A stretch of 64,000 nt of DNA from Plantago major. Taxonomy: Eukaryota > Streptophyta > Magnoliopsida > Lamiales > Plantaginaceae. The stretch lies in the NCBI GenBank assembly GCA_026545765.1, contig CM048841.1, positions 93,763,352 through 93,827,351 on the forward strand. The letters are read 5' to 3'. How positions within the stretch are numbered: the stretch's first letter is position 1; the number at the start of each line of letters is the position of its first letter. Below the pieces are notes generated by a model. The model did no database searches and had not been told where the DNA came from. It worked only from the letters and a program-made list of their open reading frames with translations. A program made the translations under genes and the position numbers. Shown here piece after piece: positions 1 through 14,155 of this stretch.

Positions 1-178
1 GACCAATTCAATTCATTTTGACCTACTATAAAAGAAAACACGTCAGGCTTTAAATAACTTATCTGCAGATCGATCTATCAATAAAATCATAGATATTTTT
101 AATCAAAACGTTTAAGTTGTTAACAAATGAAAAAACATCAATATTGACAACATAGACATCTTGATTAATAACATCTTT
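1..178 (+). repeat. Left arm of a long inverted repeat
   Basis: Non-coding. Read forward, this stretch matches the reverse complement of about 550-773 over nearly its whole length, with small indels. Shared landmarks are gaccaattcaatt, tttaaataacttatct, tttttaatcaaaa, aaacatcaat and gattaataacatc. The match runs to the left edge of the window, so the arm may continue outside. A related sequence lies at about 56401-56640. Confidence 0.7.
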
Positions 179-187
179 ATGTGTGTG

Positions 188-311
<124 letters not shown>

Positions 312-314
312 CAT

Positions 315-530
315 ACTAGTATACGTGTGCACATTACACGTGCAAAAATTAAATCAATATATGAAAATAAAATAAGTTGATCATATTTTGTTAAATCTAT
401 CTGCGTGTATAGAGTGAAAAGTGAAAATTACAAATAAGAAACAACACAGAGAAGATGGATTACCATAATTTATCGATAAATCATTTTTATTTTCTTTTTG
501 AGTAAGTATTTTAATAGACTGTTTATATAT
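315..530 (-). mobile_element. Helitron-like 3' end, copy A
   Basis: On the minus strand the segment ends in CTAGT at 319-315. It is preceded by a small hairpin of stem ACGTGT/ACACGT and a short spacer, which is the layout of a Helitron 3' terminus (hairpin plus CTRR). The unit is repeated in the opposite orientation at about 7089-7300, with shared text such as gtgtatagagtgaaaagtgaaa and gaagatggatt. No Rep/helicase gene is visible, so it would be non-autonomous. The 5' end is not resolved. Confidence 0.5.
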
Positions 531-773
531 ACTTATCTAGAGACGGACTTATATTGTCACGAAAATTATTGATGTTATTAATCAAAATATTTATACTGTG
601 AACATTGATGTTTTTTTCATATACAAAAAATATATTTTGTCAACAACATAAACATTTTGATTAAAAATATCGATGATTTCATTGATAATATAAACCGGTC
701 TTTAGATAAGTTATTTAAAGACTATTGTGTTTTTTTTTCTTTTTATTGTAGATCAAAATTAATTGAATTGGTC
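531..773 (-). repeat. Right arm of the inverted repeat, itself a hairpin
   Basis: The reverse complement of about 550-773 matches 1-178. Within it, 531-711 is itself an imperfect palindrome: it opens acttatctagagacgg and closes ccggtctttagataagt, with both halves carrying the taatcaaaatattta-type core. This resembles a fold-back MITE. Non-coding. Confidence 0.65.
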
Positions 774-1088
774 ACATACCCAATTAATTTGATTTGATGT
801 GTAGTATTATGGTTTTAGATAGTAAAAGATTATTATGAAATTGTAACAAAATTAACATCACTTCAAGAACATATTTCTCAGTCTATATTTGAGATAAGAG
901 AAACGCAACTATATGCATTACATGTGTAAAAATTTATTTATGATATATTTTGGTTGATTATTTTATTTGAGAAGAAAAGTCCTCCACTCTTTCTAACCAT
1001 CTCTGATGAGTCAAAATTAGAAGGGTAAAATTGAAAAGAATTTTTCGTGTAAAAACTGCTTTCACATAGTTGGCTTTTATATATTAAA

Positions 1089-1090
<2 letters not shown>
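774..1090. other. AT-rich non-coding stretch
   Basis: I see no gene, exon or recognisable repeat here. It leads into the (AT)n array. Confidence 0.6.

Positions 1091-1165
<75 letters not shown>
1091..1165. repeat. (AT)n microsatellite
   Basis: A pure AT dinucleotide array, immediately followed by a CTAGT-type terminus on the minus strand. Confidence 0.97.
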
Positions 1166-1168
<3 letters not shown>

Positions 1169-1169
<1 letters not shown>

Positions 1170-1205
1170 CTAGTAATTAAGCACCAAGCTAGCGCGGTGC
1201 CAGGT
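1169..1205 (-). mobile_element. Helitron-like 3' terminus with strong hairpin
   Basis: On the minus strand a hairpin with stem GCACC/GGTGC (1200-1196 with 1185-1181) is followed by TTAATTA and then CTAGT at 1173-1169. This is the classic Helitron 3' signature and abuts an (AT)n array, as copy A does. The body of the element, which would extend rightward, was not delimited. Confidence 0.5.
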
Positions 1206-1920
1206 ACATGTAAAAAATATTCGGTGGGCATATCAGGTCAGTTCGGAGCGAATGAGTATGAATAAGGCTCCATATACACGATACTTAAAGTCATATCCAT
1301 GAGAAGCAGATTGATATGTCAACAACGTCGTAACATGTGGTGTCAAATTCTAAGATGAGAAATATTAAGAAAATGAAGCAAAACTTATGAAATAGAACGT
1401 TCATTCATGGAGAGAATCTAAAGCAACCGAAACAATAAGCGAAGATGCAGTGAAAATCGTATGTTCCTATGTTAGTTATTAGATTTTTCATAACGAAACT
1501 CATGAACAGACATCGCGAAGGCTGTTAATTATCACTCTGCAATTAAAATTGTCTGGCATTGCAATTTTCTGGTGGATTGAAATAGTGCCACGTAATCAAG
1601 TTCTAATTTTCTAAGGTACATAAATTTAACACCGTTCTCTTCAATGCCTTTCATCCAACAATCAATGATGAAGTTGTTCGGATAGGTCTCCAGCAATATC
1701 AACTCATGATTTTTTCGTGTGCAACTCTAACACTCTTCCTGAATGGGTGTTTGTCCGTTCATCATCCATATCAATTCTATCACAAAAATTGGAGTTAACA
1801 TACACATCAAAACCTAAACATATATGATAAGAACTTACAACAAAATACTAACAGTTGAACTGAAATATAAGCCGCTTGTCATTGATATTCTTTACTTCCA
1901 TACCATGCATTAATCCCTAG
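1206..1920. other. No gene recognised
   Basis: No convincing reading frame on either strand. It may be the degenerate body of the Helitron-like element ending at 1169, but nothing in it proves that. Confidence 0.5.
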
Positions 1921-2106
1921 CTATTCTCCATCAATTGATAGAACAAGTCCAAGTGAATCGCTCTTCGATAACGCGCGACCCACAAGAGCCATGTTGTAGT
2001 TCGTAGTTCTAGTCGTCCAAGCCTCTGTTGGTACTTGGACCCCTTCCGCCTCCTCTATAAGATGCAGTCGCTTCGACATTTTTGCGACCAATTCATCTTC
2101 CTCCAT
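1921..2106 (-). pseudogene. LINE ORF1 fragment
   Basis: An open stretch of about 61 residues beginning MEEDELVAKMSKRLHL and containing NMALVGRALSKSDS. It has the same layout as the start of the LINE ORF1 at 15.9 kb (acidic start, then a SLCLVGRTLSRKS-like motif), i.e. the N-terminus of the DUF4283-type nucleic-acid-binding protein of plant L1-like elements. Only this fragment is present; no zinc knuckle or reverse transcriptase follows nearby. It is a dead 5' piece of a second LINE copy. Confidence 0.5.
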
Positions 2107-2439
2107 CCTGCGACGTATCAGAAATATATGGTGCGCAAAAGTGACGAAAAAAGGTCGATGACCCTGGTAAGAACCCAGACAGAGAGATAAACACAATTCT
2201 TAGTGAGAAAAGGCAGGTTGAGAGGATGGTAGTGAGGAAGATGGATTACTACAATGTTCTTAAATAGCCGATTATAATGAAAAAGAATAATGAGATGATG
2301 CAAGTCTATTAATTTGAACAATGATTTCAGTCTAATTGCAAAGGTGAGGAGGAAGCGTACCTGGAGTATAATTAATCTCAAATGCCAAGGTATTAGCCAG
2401 ATAACCTCACCAATCTGTCCCTTGAGTGCCACGGAGAAT

Positions 2440-2956
2440 TATGACAAACAAAAAGGGCTTCACATTCTGCACAGAACCAGTTACCATGACAGTCCATGCC
2501 ACCATATCTCTCACAGGAAGCCCACTAAACAACTGAACTGTAGCAGCCATATCTCCATCCTTGGTAAGCACCAATCAACAACGTGCAAGACGGCAAACTC
2601 CTCTCAGGCATTCATCGAACAACTTCGGTGCACAATCCGAATAACCAGATTTCAATTATATATCAATCAACACATTCCCAAGAATCAAATCCTTAGGAAA
2701 CCCACCTAACTTCAGACTTTTGTCTCTCCCGATGAATCTGCCGACCAAAAACAAAAAATTTCTCACTCGCACATGCCCGAAACGAAGCAGTAAGAGTGAA
2801 TGTAACCGGCCTAATTCCTTCCCTTCTCATGGAACCATAACCAAGCACCGACTCCCTAAACAACCCATCAGTCACGTAGCATGTAATCAAAGCAGTGTGC
2901 AGAAAAGCATTAGGATATCTCACATGATAAAATATACGAATTCCGTAAGGATGCAT
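2440..2956 (-). pseudogene. PPR-protein pseudogene fragment
   Basis: Minus-strand reading gives consecutive pentatricopeptide-repeat pieces. From the right come PNAFLHTALITCYVTDG and an SMRREGIRPVTFT segment, then LILGNVLIDI followed by a stop, then CAPKLFDE, then KDGDMAATVQLF, VRDMVAWTVMVTG and VQNVKP. Order and spacing fit a PLS-class PPR protein, a family that binds organellar RNA. At least two in-frame stops lie between the pieces, and the start and the C-terminal E/DYW-type part are missing. It lies on the same strand as the neighbouring amidotransferase pseudogene. Confidence 0.7.
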
Positions 2957-3389
2957 TGGAAAACCGACTTTTAAATAAGCGTTACGATCTCCGTAACTAT
3001 ATATGAAGATTTATGGAGCTTACCACAGCTTAGCAAAGCTCTGTTTCACAACTTACGTAAGAGATTTCTTCTTCGCAGTCTACTCCTTTTTTCGACATTT
3101 AGATTTGAAACAATACACTTGGACTCAAATTTATATGAAGAATGCTATGGTTCTTGATTACAAAATGATATGTTTTGTTAATGAAGAAGATGACCATGTG
3201 GCAGATGACTCAAGCGAAATCCGCATCCAAATAAGCCAAAATGTATAAATACGAATTCATATATGATCCTAGAGGATCAAAGCTGCAATTTTTTACATTG
3301 ACTAACCAACTTCGTATGTATAGGAAAGATGGTGTGTCTCCTCCACTCAAATTTAATTATAAATGTCGAAATCATAAGTGAATGTGAAA
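2957..3389. other. No gene recognised
   Basis: Only short open frames with no family resemblance. Probably decayed sequence between two pseudogenes. Confidence 0.5.
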
Positions 3390-4193
3390 GTAAACATTAA
3401 TTTTACCTCAACATAATCGTTTGAGATGATGCGGTCTATGGTGTTATAAAGAATATCATTAGCATACTCTGGATGCCCTTGAAATCCTAAGATGTGGTCT
3501 CTAAATGCTAACATTTCCACCTGTGTTTTCTTAGAATATGTTAACTTGAGCTCCTTCATGCACCTCCCAAACCTATTCATTTCAAGCACATATCAAGTTG
3601 ACTTATTTCGAAAAGCTCCAAAAACAATGGAATTTATATCTGTCTCGTCCCCAAATTGCTGAGAAATGTATTCCCATCGTTTAACAGATCCATGGGGTCC
3701 ATCTATACACAATATAATTTTAATTCTTAGCATGACTAATTTCAGAATTATGTCCATCATCGACTAATTGTTCTTTGTTAATCGAAGAAGGTTATATAAT
3801 GTTGAGTTCGGATTTTGGAATCCTCTCTATAACTATGTGCACAGCTAACAGTTGACGAAGAAATGCAAATACCTCTTCTTGATGGCACTCAATGATAAAA
3901 AGAGTTTGAGGGGTCCCATCAACTCCACCATCTGAGCCATATGAGTATAATTCCTATCGACATCCGGGAACTCACCTTCGATAACACGAAACATGTCCCA
4001 TTTCTCCCCCTTCATCACCCAATGCATCAACAAAAACATTCAAGTATCCACCATATACTTGGCTCACATAGTCCGAGTCCTTGGCTGCAAAAAGTAGTGC
4101 GTATTTATTCTCTATCCGTTGCATCCTATTAGGCCTAAACTTTGAATTAACAACATAATTGTGATAATAATGACCAAACTGCAATCGGGGCAA
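3390..4193 (-). pseudogene. Gamma-glutamyl-peptidase-like amidotransferase pseudogene
   Basis: Resembles plant class I glutamine-amidotransferase-like gamma-glutamyl peptidases, cytosolic enzymes that trim glutathione conjugates in glucosinolate or thiol metabolism. Visible pieces in order on the minus strand are KYALLFAAKDSDYVSQVYGG and VFVDALGDEG (about 4120-4010), a frameshift, WDMFRVIEGEFPDVD, a frameshift, IIECHQEEVFA (about 3905-3870), then TYSKKTQVEMLAF, ILGFQGHPEY and IDRIISNDYVE (about 3550-3400). The segment that should hold the nucleophilic Cys (GICFGHQ-type motif) is absent, so the copy cannot be active. At least two frame changes and a large internal deletion are seen. Confidence 0.75.
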
Positions 4194-6930
4194 TAGTTGA
4201 AAAGAGGTTTCAAATATTGCTCTCTGAATTCTGACTATATGTGCTAAAATTTAACAATCACGGAGTGCTGATTTTTCCCTAGAGACTATGATGCAATATC
4301 CTGGACTATTTTCCAACTACTTTTATTAACTATTGGTTGCACCCTATTAGGCCTAAACTTTGAAGTAGGATTCTTTTAATGAAGTTAAATTCAATATCTA
4401 GTTATACAATGGTTGGTATGTAGAGGTGAGACCTCTAGAAAGTAAGCAAGCACAATAGCATCTCATATAAGAATGGATGTACATGAAGTTGGATTAGTCA
4501 TATCAACAAACACATTGCATGCACATATTAACTTAAAACCAACGAAGAAAGGCAAAAGAAGGTAAGCCAAAGAAAATAACAGTTTGCTCAATATCGATGA
4601 CCTTGTGGGGAGGTAGCTAAAAGAAAGCAAAGGAGAAGACATACCAGGCCGTATCGAAATTCGTTGGAGAGAAACAAACACGACCCCAACCCACATGTAT
4701 ATAAACATCGTTAGATAGGGGAATAGACCGTATAACTCTTGGGCTCCTAGCAGTTTCTTTACGATGAGTAAAGAGGGTGAAGCAGGTGGCATGAAAAAGA
4801 AGATCAAGAGTCGCCTTTACATATCCCCATGAATGAATGTGAAACTACAAAAAGGTTTAAGCAGTGTCAATTTGATTGCTTACCCATGGCCCTCTTGTTT
4901 TCCGGCAACATTGTTTCTTGTGTAGCTTTAATTTCTAGTGCTTTTTTTGCATAAACCGCTCCACGGCTGGGCTCTTTCTCTGATGCGGTTCCTTTATCAG
5001 AATAAAGCAATTCAGTGATGGTTAGCTTTGTGTGGGTATCAAAGTGTGAGAGTATGATAAGATTTGAGAAATGAAAATGAATTCAAATTTTCAGCTTAGC
5101 ACCTGCACAAGCTTACTGGCCCTGTGTCTAATATGCACCAGACCAACACACAAATGTGCTAAAGAATCGCCGAGAACATTAATATGCTATATACCTCATT
5201 AATAAAGTAACCTCGTAACCGAGGAAGTAAGGAAAGTAGATAAAAGACACACAATATGCATTCAGACATGAATGAATCAGAACACATGTCCACCATCGTA
5301 TCGCAAGAACTCTATGAATTTTCATCCTACAATCAACTATTAGCTTGCAATTCAGTCCATACGGGGAAAAACCAGATGAGCACTATATGAATGAACTTAA
5401 TCATGAGATGTCAAACAAGTACTTACTTGCTAAGATCATAGAAGACTAATGTTCAGTGCTTCTTATAAATTATGATGCATGCTTTCCAGTTATAAATTTA
5501 GAGTATTTAACATTTTAACTAAGAAACATTACATCAAATAATAAACTACTGCGATTAAGTCCATGAGTGGCATACTCTCTTATATAAATAACAAATTCTT
5601 GCAATTGAAATCTATAAAAAGAACTACAGCCTGATGACCAGCAAGCTCAAAAACATTTGAGCATATAATGGGGATGGATTCATAGAAACCGAGAGATTCA
5701 ATAACTCATATTTAGTTGAGGAATTCAAACATACAACAATAAACTAAGCAACATTACATCAAATAATAAATTACTGCGATTAAGTCCATAAGTGGCATAC
5801 TCTCTAATACAAACAATAGGTTCTTTCAATTGAAATATATGAAAGATTTACAGCCCAATGATGAGCAAGCTCGAAAACATGTGAGCATATAATGGGGCAT
5901 GGATATGATGGTATGCCTTTAAGCATAAACGTGAATATTGCAGTTATTTACTGATTACTCATGCTCTTTTGAATTAAAAACAACAGTTTTTCAAGTAATC
6001 TTGTAGCAGGGAAGTCAGTAATAAATGCTAAATTTTCAGTACAGAGGGTTAAAAAAATATAAAGTAAATATCGAACTTGATTGAAATTAAGGTGGAGTTT
6101 ACTTACAGATTGATGATGGTTGATTCATATACACTCAGGAAGATGAGTGAGAATCCAGTTGGGGAGGATAGATATGGACCTTGAGCAATTCATTCGCAGC
6201 CTTGGTTTGTTCTTCTTCAATCTCCTTTGCTGATTTTGTTGCGAGTGGTTGCACAGATAACCTCCATCGTCTCTAACGAATTAATGTGTCCTAGACTGAA
6301 GGGATCTCCTAAGTCGCTTGCACTTCTCCAAAACTAATTTCTCATGCTGGAAATTTTCTTCAAAGCATTCCATTCATTGAAACCCGAGATTTAATAACTC
6401 AAATTTGGTTCGCTTTTTAAACAAGCAATTTGGTGCACACGCTGGAACCCATGTACAAGATTACAAACGCGTGGGAACAATTCACGGTGCCCACAATTCA
6501 ATCTTCATAACAATTCAGAGACAAGAAGAAAGGGGAAAACATAGCAGAAAACATACCAGTGAAAACGGTTCAGCAGAGAAACTAAACATAAATACCTGAA
6601 CACACATGTATATATAAGCAATCAAGCCTTGATGGAGAAACCGATGATAAAATCTCTGGACTCGCGTCAGTTTCAAGAGATTCAGCAAAGGGAGCGAAGA
6701 AGATTGCATGACAAAGAAGATTGAGAGTCTTCATGTGGAGGAAGCTGAATGGAGAGAAAGACATAGAGCCCAAATATGTTCAGAATATTCAATGGCAGGA
6801 AGATTAAATCGTTACACAATGACTTGTAACTTTAGACAATGAATTGCAACTTTATTTAGAAGGGTAAATCGGTACATTCACTTGGTACCAAACCTTGAAA
6901 GCTTACTCTATTATAATAGACTTATAATAT
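4194..6930. other. Degenerate region with diverged internal duplications
   Basis: No intact gene. Two segments (about 4640-4810 and 6570-6770) are diverged copies of each other, sharing the cacatgtatat region and the following motif order. About 5521-5680 and 5746-5905 are direct repeats. On the minus strand 4985-4883 reads as an exon-like stretch (EPSRGAVYAKKALEIKATQE) ending at a possible GTAAGC donor, and 6350-6150 has another open piece. I recognise no family. This could be a decayed gene, tandemly duplicated, or an old transposon. Confidence 0.4.
5521..5905. repeat. Two-copy direct repeat, 225-bp offset
   Basis: 5521-5680 (starting aagaaacattacatcaaat) recurs at 5746-5905 with scattered substitutions. 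Shared text includes ctgcgattaagtccat, agtggcatactctct and catataatgggg. Non-coding. Confidence 0.85.
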
Positions 6931-6948
6931 AATATATATATATGTATG

Positions 6949-6992
<44 letters not shown>

Positions 6993-7009
6993 TAGATACA
7001 TATACATAC

Positions 7010-7088
<79 letters not shown>
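6931..7088. repeat. (AT)n microsatellite, interrupted
   Basis: AT dinucleotides broken by GT, GATA and CATA variants. It directly precedes Helitron-like copy B. Confidence 0.95.
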
Positions 7089-7092
<4 letters not shown>

Positions 7093-7300
7093 ACCTCTCA
7101 AAAATACCTACTCAAAAGAAAATAAAACGGATTTATCAACTAATTATGACAATCCATCTTCTCCCACGTTTGTTTCTTATTTTATAACTTTCACTTTTCA
7201 CTCTATACACATAGATATGTTTAATAAAATATGATTAACTAATTTGATTTTCATATATTAATTTAGTATTTGCATGTGTAACGTGCACACATATACTAGT
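7089..7300 (+). mobile_element. Helitron-like 3' end, copy B
   Basis: Matches the reverse complement of about 315-530. It ends in a 6-bp hairpin (ATGTGT/ACACAT around 7274-7292) followed by TATACTAGT with terminal CTAGT at 7296-7300. The left side merges into an (AT)n array, and no coding sequence is seen. Confidence 0.5.
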
Positions 7301-8190
7301 AAGATCAAATGGAAAACTAAAAACAGTAATAAAGAAACAATGATCTTACAAGCAATGGAGACATTTGTACTCATTAATGGTGACTAAACGCTCACTGTTT
7401 TTTGACAACCCTAGCGGAATCGGAGATATTAGGGCCCTTTTATTTATTTAATTATTTTCTAATTTCTTATGGTTTGCTAAATTAAAAATTGTAATTTCTT
7501 TTGTTAAAAAATAAGGGTAAGTTTGTAACATAATATGAATAAATAATCGCATTTGCTGCGTGTGAAGCGCATCTTCAGTTATATGGACGAAAAATGAATT
7601 TTCCGCTATTTTTTTAACGGTTCGGGGGATTTGGTGCAATGTTGGCAAGTGAGGGTCAATCGTACTATGTTTATTAATGTTTGAGGGGATTTGGTACAAT
7701 TTTTTTAATAATTGCTGGTATATCATGTACTAATGTTTACCCATTATCTTTGTCCCGGTAATTCATCATACAGACTCATCATTGCATTCATTTCCAAATT
7801 GATACCTTGGTAATTAATAGATCACATTGAGACGTACGTCCAAGAATTTTATTCATACTGGAGTGGAAACTTATGAAATAAGAGTTCGGAATATGAAACC
7901 TGTACGCCTTAAAATTCAGAGCTAACCAGCTCAAACTAGAAAACAAAAGAACGTACGTACATAAAATATATACTACGTACTCCAGATATTATATGATGAA
8001 ATAAATATATATATATACTACTCCAGATATGATGATTAGATATGTACAAGTGATCAGTCGGTGAATCAGAAATCAGATAGATGTCTAATTACTAGTGATA
8101 CACATTGGATATCGCCAAACTTGTTAAATGGATCAAGTTCTGGATAGTTAGACTTCTTGTCGATCTTGGTCACAAATTAATTACTTAGCA
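7301..8190. other. Upstream region of the GH5 gene
   Basis: No gene is recognised. The distal part is AT-rich; the last few hundred bases are presumably the promoter of the downstream GH5 gene. Confidence 0.6.
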
Positions 8191-8198
8191 TATAAATA
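8191..8198 (+). promoter_or_regulatory. TATA box of the GH5 gene
   Basis: TATAAATA about 58 bases before the ATG at 8249, leaving room for a short 5' leader. Confidence 0.6.
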
Positions 8199-8248
8199 TA
8201 CCCTCACTCACGTTCACTTAATCTCATATCTTCCACCAGCTGCTAACA

Positions 8249-10043
8249 ATGTCGAAATCCCTTGTATTTCTTCTCCTTCTCTCTTTTGCAGCATTGTCCC
8301 ACGCCCTTCCCCTCTCCACTAGTTCCAGATGGATCGTCGACGACACCAATGGTGATCGAGTGAAGCTCAAGTGCATCAACTGGGCTGCCCATCTCGAGCC
8401 TATGCTGCCAGAAGGCCTTGACAAGCAGCCTGTCAACGATATCGCCAAACATATTTCTGCCATGGGATTCAACTGCGTCAGGCTCACCTGGGCTGTTCAT
8501 ATGTACACTCGATTCGCTAACCAGACCGTGGCTCAGTCCCTGCTAGGTCTCGGCCTTGACGAAGCTGTTGTGGGCGTGGCCAAGTACAATCCTCAATTCT
8601 TTGATATGACATTGATTGATGCTCAAAAGGCGGTGATCGAGGCTCTTGGGAATAACGGTGTCATGACGTTGCTCGATTGCCAAGTTAGCAAGCCTCAATG
8701 GTGCTGCGATAACAATGACGGCAATGGTTTCTTTGGTGATGAGTACTTTGATCCCAATGAATGGGTGGATGGTTTGTCCATGGTTGCCAACAGATACAAA
8801 GATACACCAATGGTACGTATTTATTTTCGATCTTTAAACTATTTAATTGTTTGTGTGTTTCAGTTGGTATTACATGCATGTTTTACTAGCAAGCTTGTTT
8901 ATGATCTAAGTATTTAATTTATCCGCGCGCGCAGGTTATGGCTATGAGTCTCCGTAACGAGCTCCGTGGTCCAGGCCAAAACGCAACAGTGTGGAGGCAA
9001 TGGATGCCGAGAGGAGCCCAAGCAATCCACAAGGCCAACCCAAATGTATTGATCCTCGTCTCCGGGTTCAGCTACGACCTGGATTTTACATTCCTGAAAG
9101 AAAAGCCTGTGAACTTCAATGTCCCTGGCAAAATTGTTTATGAAGCACATAGATACTCATGGTCGAACGGTGATCAGGATTGTGAGACTATGATTAAAGA
9201 AGTGGAGAACAATACTGGATTCTTGTTAGAAGGTAACAATCCATTGCTATATAGTGAATTCGGAACAGACACTCATGATAACGATAACAAGAAAGTCGAA
9301 GAAGAGTTCATCGGATGCTTGATGGGATATTTGGCTGAAAAGGATCTTGATTGGAGTTACTGGTGTCTTCAGGGGACTTACTATCTGAGGAAAGGTGTTT
9401 ATGCAATGGCTGACACTTTTGCTATGCTCAATCCTGATTGGACTGCAATTGCCAAACCAAGTTACCATCAAAGACTTCAGCTTATGCAGCAGACACTTCA
9501 AGGTATGTAGTAGTACTAGTACAATCTTCATTCTTCTTCTTTACTTTTTTTTAAAATTGAATTTAGTCATACGTTCCAACCGAGCTGCACTGATCATGTA
9601 TTCTCTACTAATTAATTTCAGATCCGAAGTCGAATGGGCCAAGCTACTACGTCTTGAACCACCTAGGTTCTAGCAAATGCATGAAGGCTGACGGGTCGAA
9701 TGTTGTTGCTGGGGATTGCCTGGGATTCGGCAAATGGAATTACGGAGGAAACGGAACACCAATCAAGTTGATGGGGACTGACTTGTGCATATCAGCACCT
9801 GGAGAGGGGCTTCCAGTGACTCTTACGACTGATTGTTCGTCAGAGAAAAGTCAGTGGGAGTTTGTATCGGATTACAAGATGGAGTTGAGGAACAAAGAGG
9901 GACTCTGTCTGGACATGGATTTGGATTACTCTTCAAAGGTTATGGCCAAGAAGTGTTTGTGTGAGTCTGATGGTACTACCACAACTTGTGCAGATGGTGG
10001 ACTCAACCAGTGGTTTAAGCTCATTACTGCTAATGTTCATTAG
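8249..10043 (+). CDS. Secreted GH5 glycosidase with ricin-B-like domain
   Basis: Three exons, 8249-8812, 8935-9502 and 9622-10043, all with GT..AG borders, give 517 residues. A hydrophobic signal peptide (residues 1 to about 19, MSKSLVFLLLLSFAALSHA) points to secretion into the wall or vacuole. Residues about 25-375 are a glycoside hydrolase family 5 barrel: RNELRG carries the likely acid/base Glu197, YEAHRYSW the conserved His near 260, and YSEFGTD the likely nucleophile Glu296. Residues about 383-515 are Cys-rich with a QW-type ending (GLNQWFKL), as in ricin-B-like carbohydrate-binding domains. This two-domain layout is typical of a plant GH5 subfamily whose substrates are poorly known (beta-glucan, beta-mannan or glucoside are options). 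The downstream P450 gene is convergent. All key residues are present. Confidence 0.9.
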
Positions 10044-11005
10044 ACAATAGTATTTAGTTTAGATTTTAGATAGTTTTTTCAGGAATATTTTGTATAGCTA
10101 GCTAATTAATATAGTCTTAGTATAGTCGTTTTCTTCTTTTTAAGACTTTTGATTGATTATATATATTCATTCAATATATAGTGCATTCGTTTGGGAATTT
10201 CTTGAGTTGTGCTTTTTTTGCCATTAATTATCTTGGACAAGAACAATTTGAATCTGTTCTACTGGTTTTTGGCTATCTTGAGTGGCCTTAACTTCTGTAA
10301 CTATCTATATTGGGCAACATGATACAAGTTCAGAAACGATCAGGATGACAACGAAGTTGTTGTTGTTCAATGATAATCAACAGTTCGCATTATTACATGT
10401 GTGTACCTTGTAAGCCAAATTAACGCTTACTTCCTTAGATTCTGATTTTTCATCTTCTTTGCAGTTGGAGACAGACTTGTAGTTATATTCTTGAACGATT
10501 TTTAGAGGTTCTGATGTAAAGGCTGTCAAACAGGTGTTAGTAGTTTGGAATAAAAGAATCCAAGGTCACCAGAAACCCGGGGTGTTAATTCTCATACATT
10601 ACCGATAAAAGGTCTGAGTTTATGAAACTATCGATTTCTAGAAGCGATAGCCTTAGTTAGTGTTAGTAGACATCAACCCTCACAAAAGAGAGTTCAGATG
10701 TGATTTTCTGAGCAAAGCCCGTGCCAAGCACGTAAGTCAGTTCGCAACATGTTGTTCGGTCACTTATTTTCGGATATATTGTGATAATAATGCCGAAACC
10801 AGAAAGCATTCTCAGACAAAGAGAACAGTTTTATTTAGGAGCTCAAGTGTTGTCATATGGTACATGCTTCGGTTATTATAAAGAACTTCATATATTGTTG
10901 TTCATTGAGGCTCTGAGCACGACAGCGCTCGCGTTATTACATAAATATAGTATACTGTAATAGTTTATAGGTCCAATCCAAGGATATATCCCCTGATGAT
11001 TTTCT
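10044..11005. other. 3' regions between two convergent genes
   Basis: Holds the 3' UTRs of the GH5 gene (+) and of the P450 gene (-). Open frames here are short and match nothing I recognise. Confidence 0.6.
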
Positions 11006-13180
<2,175 letters not shown>

Positions 13181-13282
13181 TATGTTCTATAACCAGTTGC
13201 TGCTTAGTAAAAAAGTTCCAAGTAATTTGTTATACTTATTGATTGTTCATAATCGGATATCTCCTTTCGTTTATTGCAGGGT

Positions 13283-13291
13283 CTATTTATA
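13283..13291 (-). promoter_or_regulatory. TATA box of the P450 gene
   Basis: CTATAAATAG on the minus strand about 105 bases upstream of the ATG. Confidence 0.55.
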
Positions 13292-13789
13292 GCAGTCAGT
13301 ACTGTTAAGGTACTTTACTCAAGACTACATGACAAATCAACAGACAATAACAATGTGATCTTATCAACTTCTGATCCTTTTACACAAACATAGACGTACA
13401 CATTCCTTATTGGTGATTACGCCCTGCTGTGATCTTCGATCCTGCTGTCGTAATCAATCTTAGGCAGCAGAATAGCAGATATATGTTAGATATCAACTAT
13501 GTTTGGAGCTGGGTTGTCCTTTCTGATGATATGCTCATTGATCAGTCTGGTTAATTGTTGAGGTCAATGACAGCTTACTTAGTAAGCTGTCGGATATTTC
13601 GATGTGATTTACAATGAGTAAGGTATGAGCATATATGAGATCTTCACCCTGTTTGTTCTGCCCGCCCAAGCATGGAGACATAAATCACAGTTCTGACTTT
13701 GGAGCATATGATATGGCACTCAGAATCTTATTTTCTAATTTGGAAAAGAATAAAAATCATGGTACAAAATGTAGGGAAAACATTTCTAA

Positions 13790-14155
13790 TAAGCTTGTGT
13801 TTGCAAATGTTTAAAAAAAGTGTTTTTGTGATTTTCAAGTAGTAAAAGCAGTGTTTTAGTGTTTTATATTACAACTTCTGCTACAACTTTTCTGGAAAAA
13901 AACAGGTAACCGCCAGAAGCAACCCAATAACTACTTCTAACTGCTTTAAGCAAGTAGTAGTTTTTTTTCAATTAAAAATAACTAATTAAATTAATTTTTT
14001 CAAACAATAAAACTTCTGATTTTACAATTTTAAGCTGCTTTTTATATAATATATCAAACATTACTAACTTTTACTTAAAATCAATTTTAATCAACTTTTA
14101 GTAGTAGCAGGCAAAAAAACATAAGTAAAAGCATTTGCAAACAGACACTAAGAGT
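13790..14155. mobile_element. MITE with TGTTTGCAAATG terminal repeats
   Basis: TGTTTGCAAATG at 13798-13809 is mirrored by CATTTGCAAACA at 14132-14143. The interior is non-coding, AT-rich, and itself shows mirrored motifs (agtagtaaaagc and aaagttgatta types). The size of about 360 bp suits a hAT-type MITE. The exact target duplication is not clear. Confidence 0.6.

Noticed and set aside
8249..8500. Minus-strand open frames opposite the GH5 first exon
   Set aside because: Antisense shadows of a well-supported coding exon.
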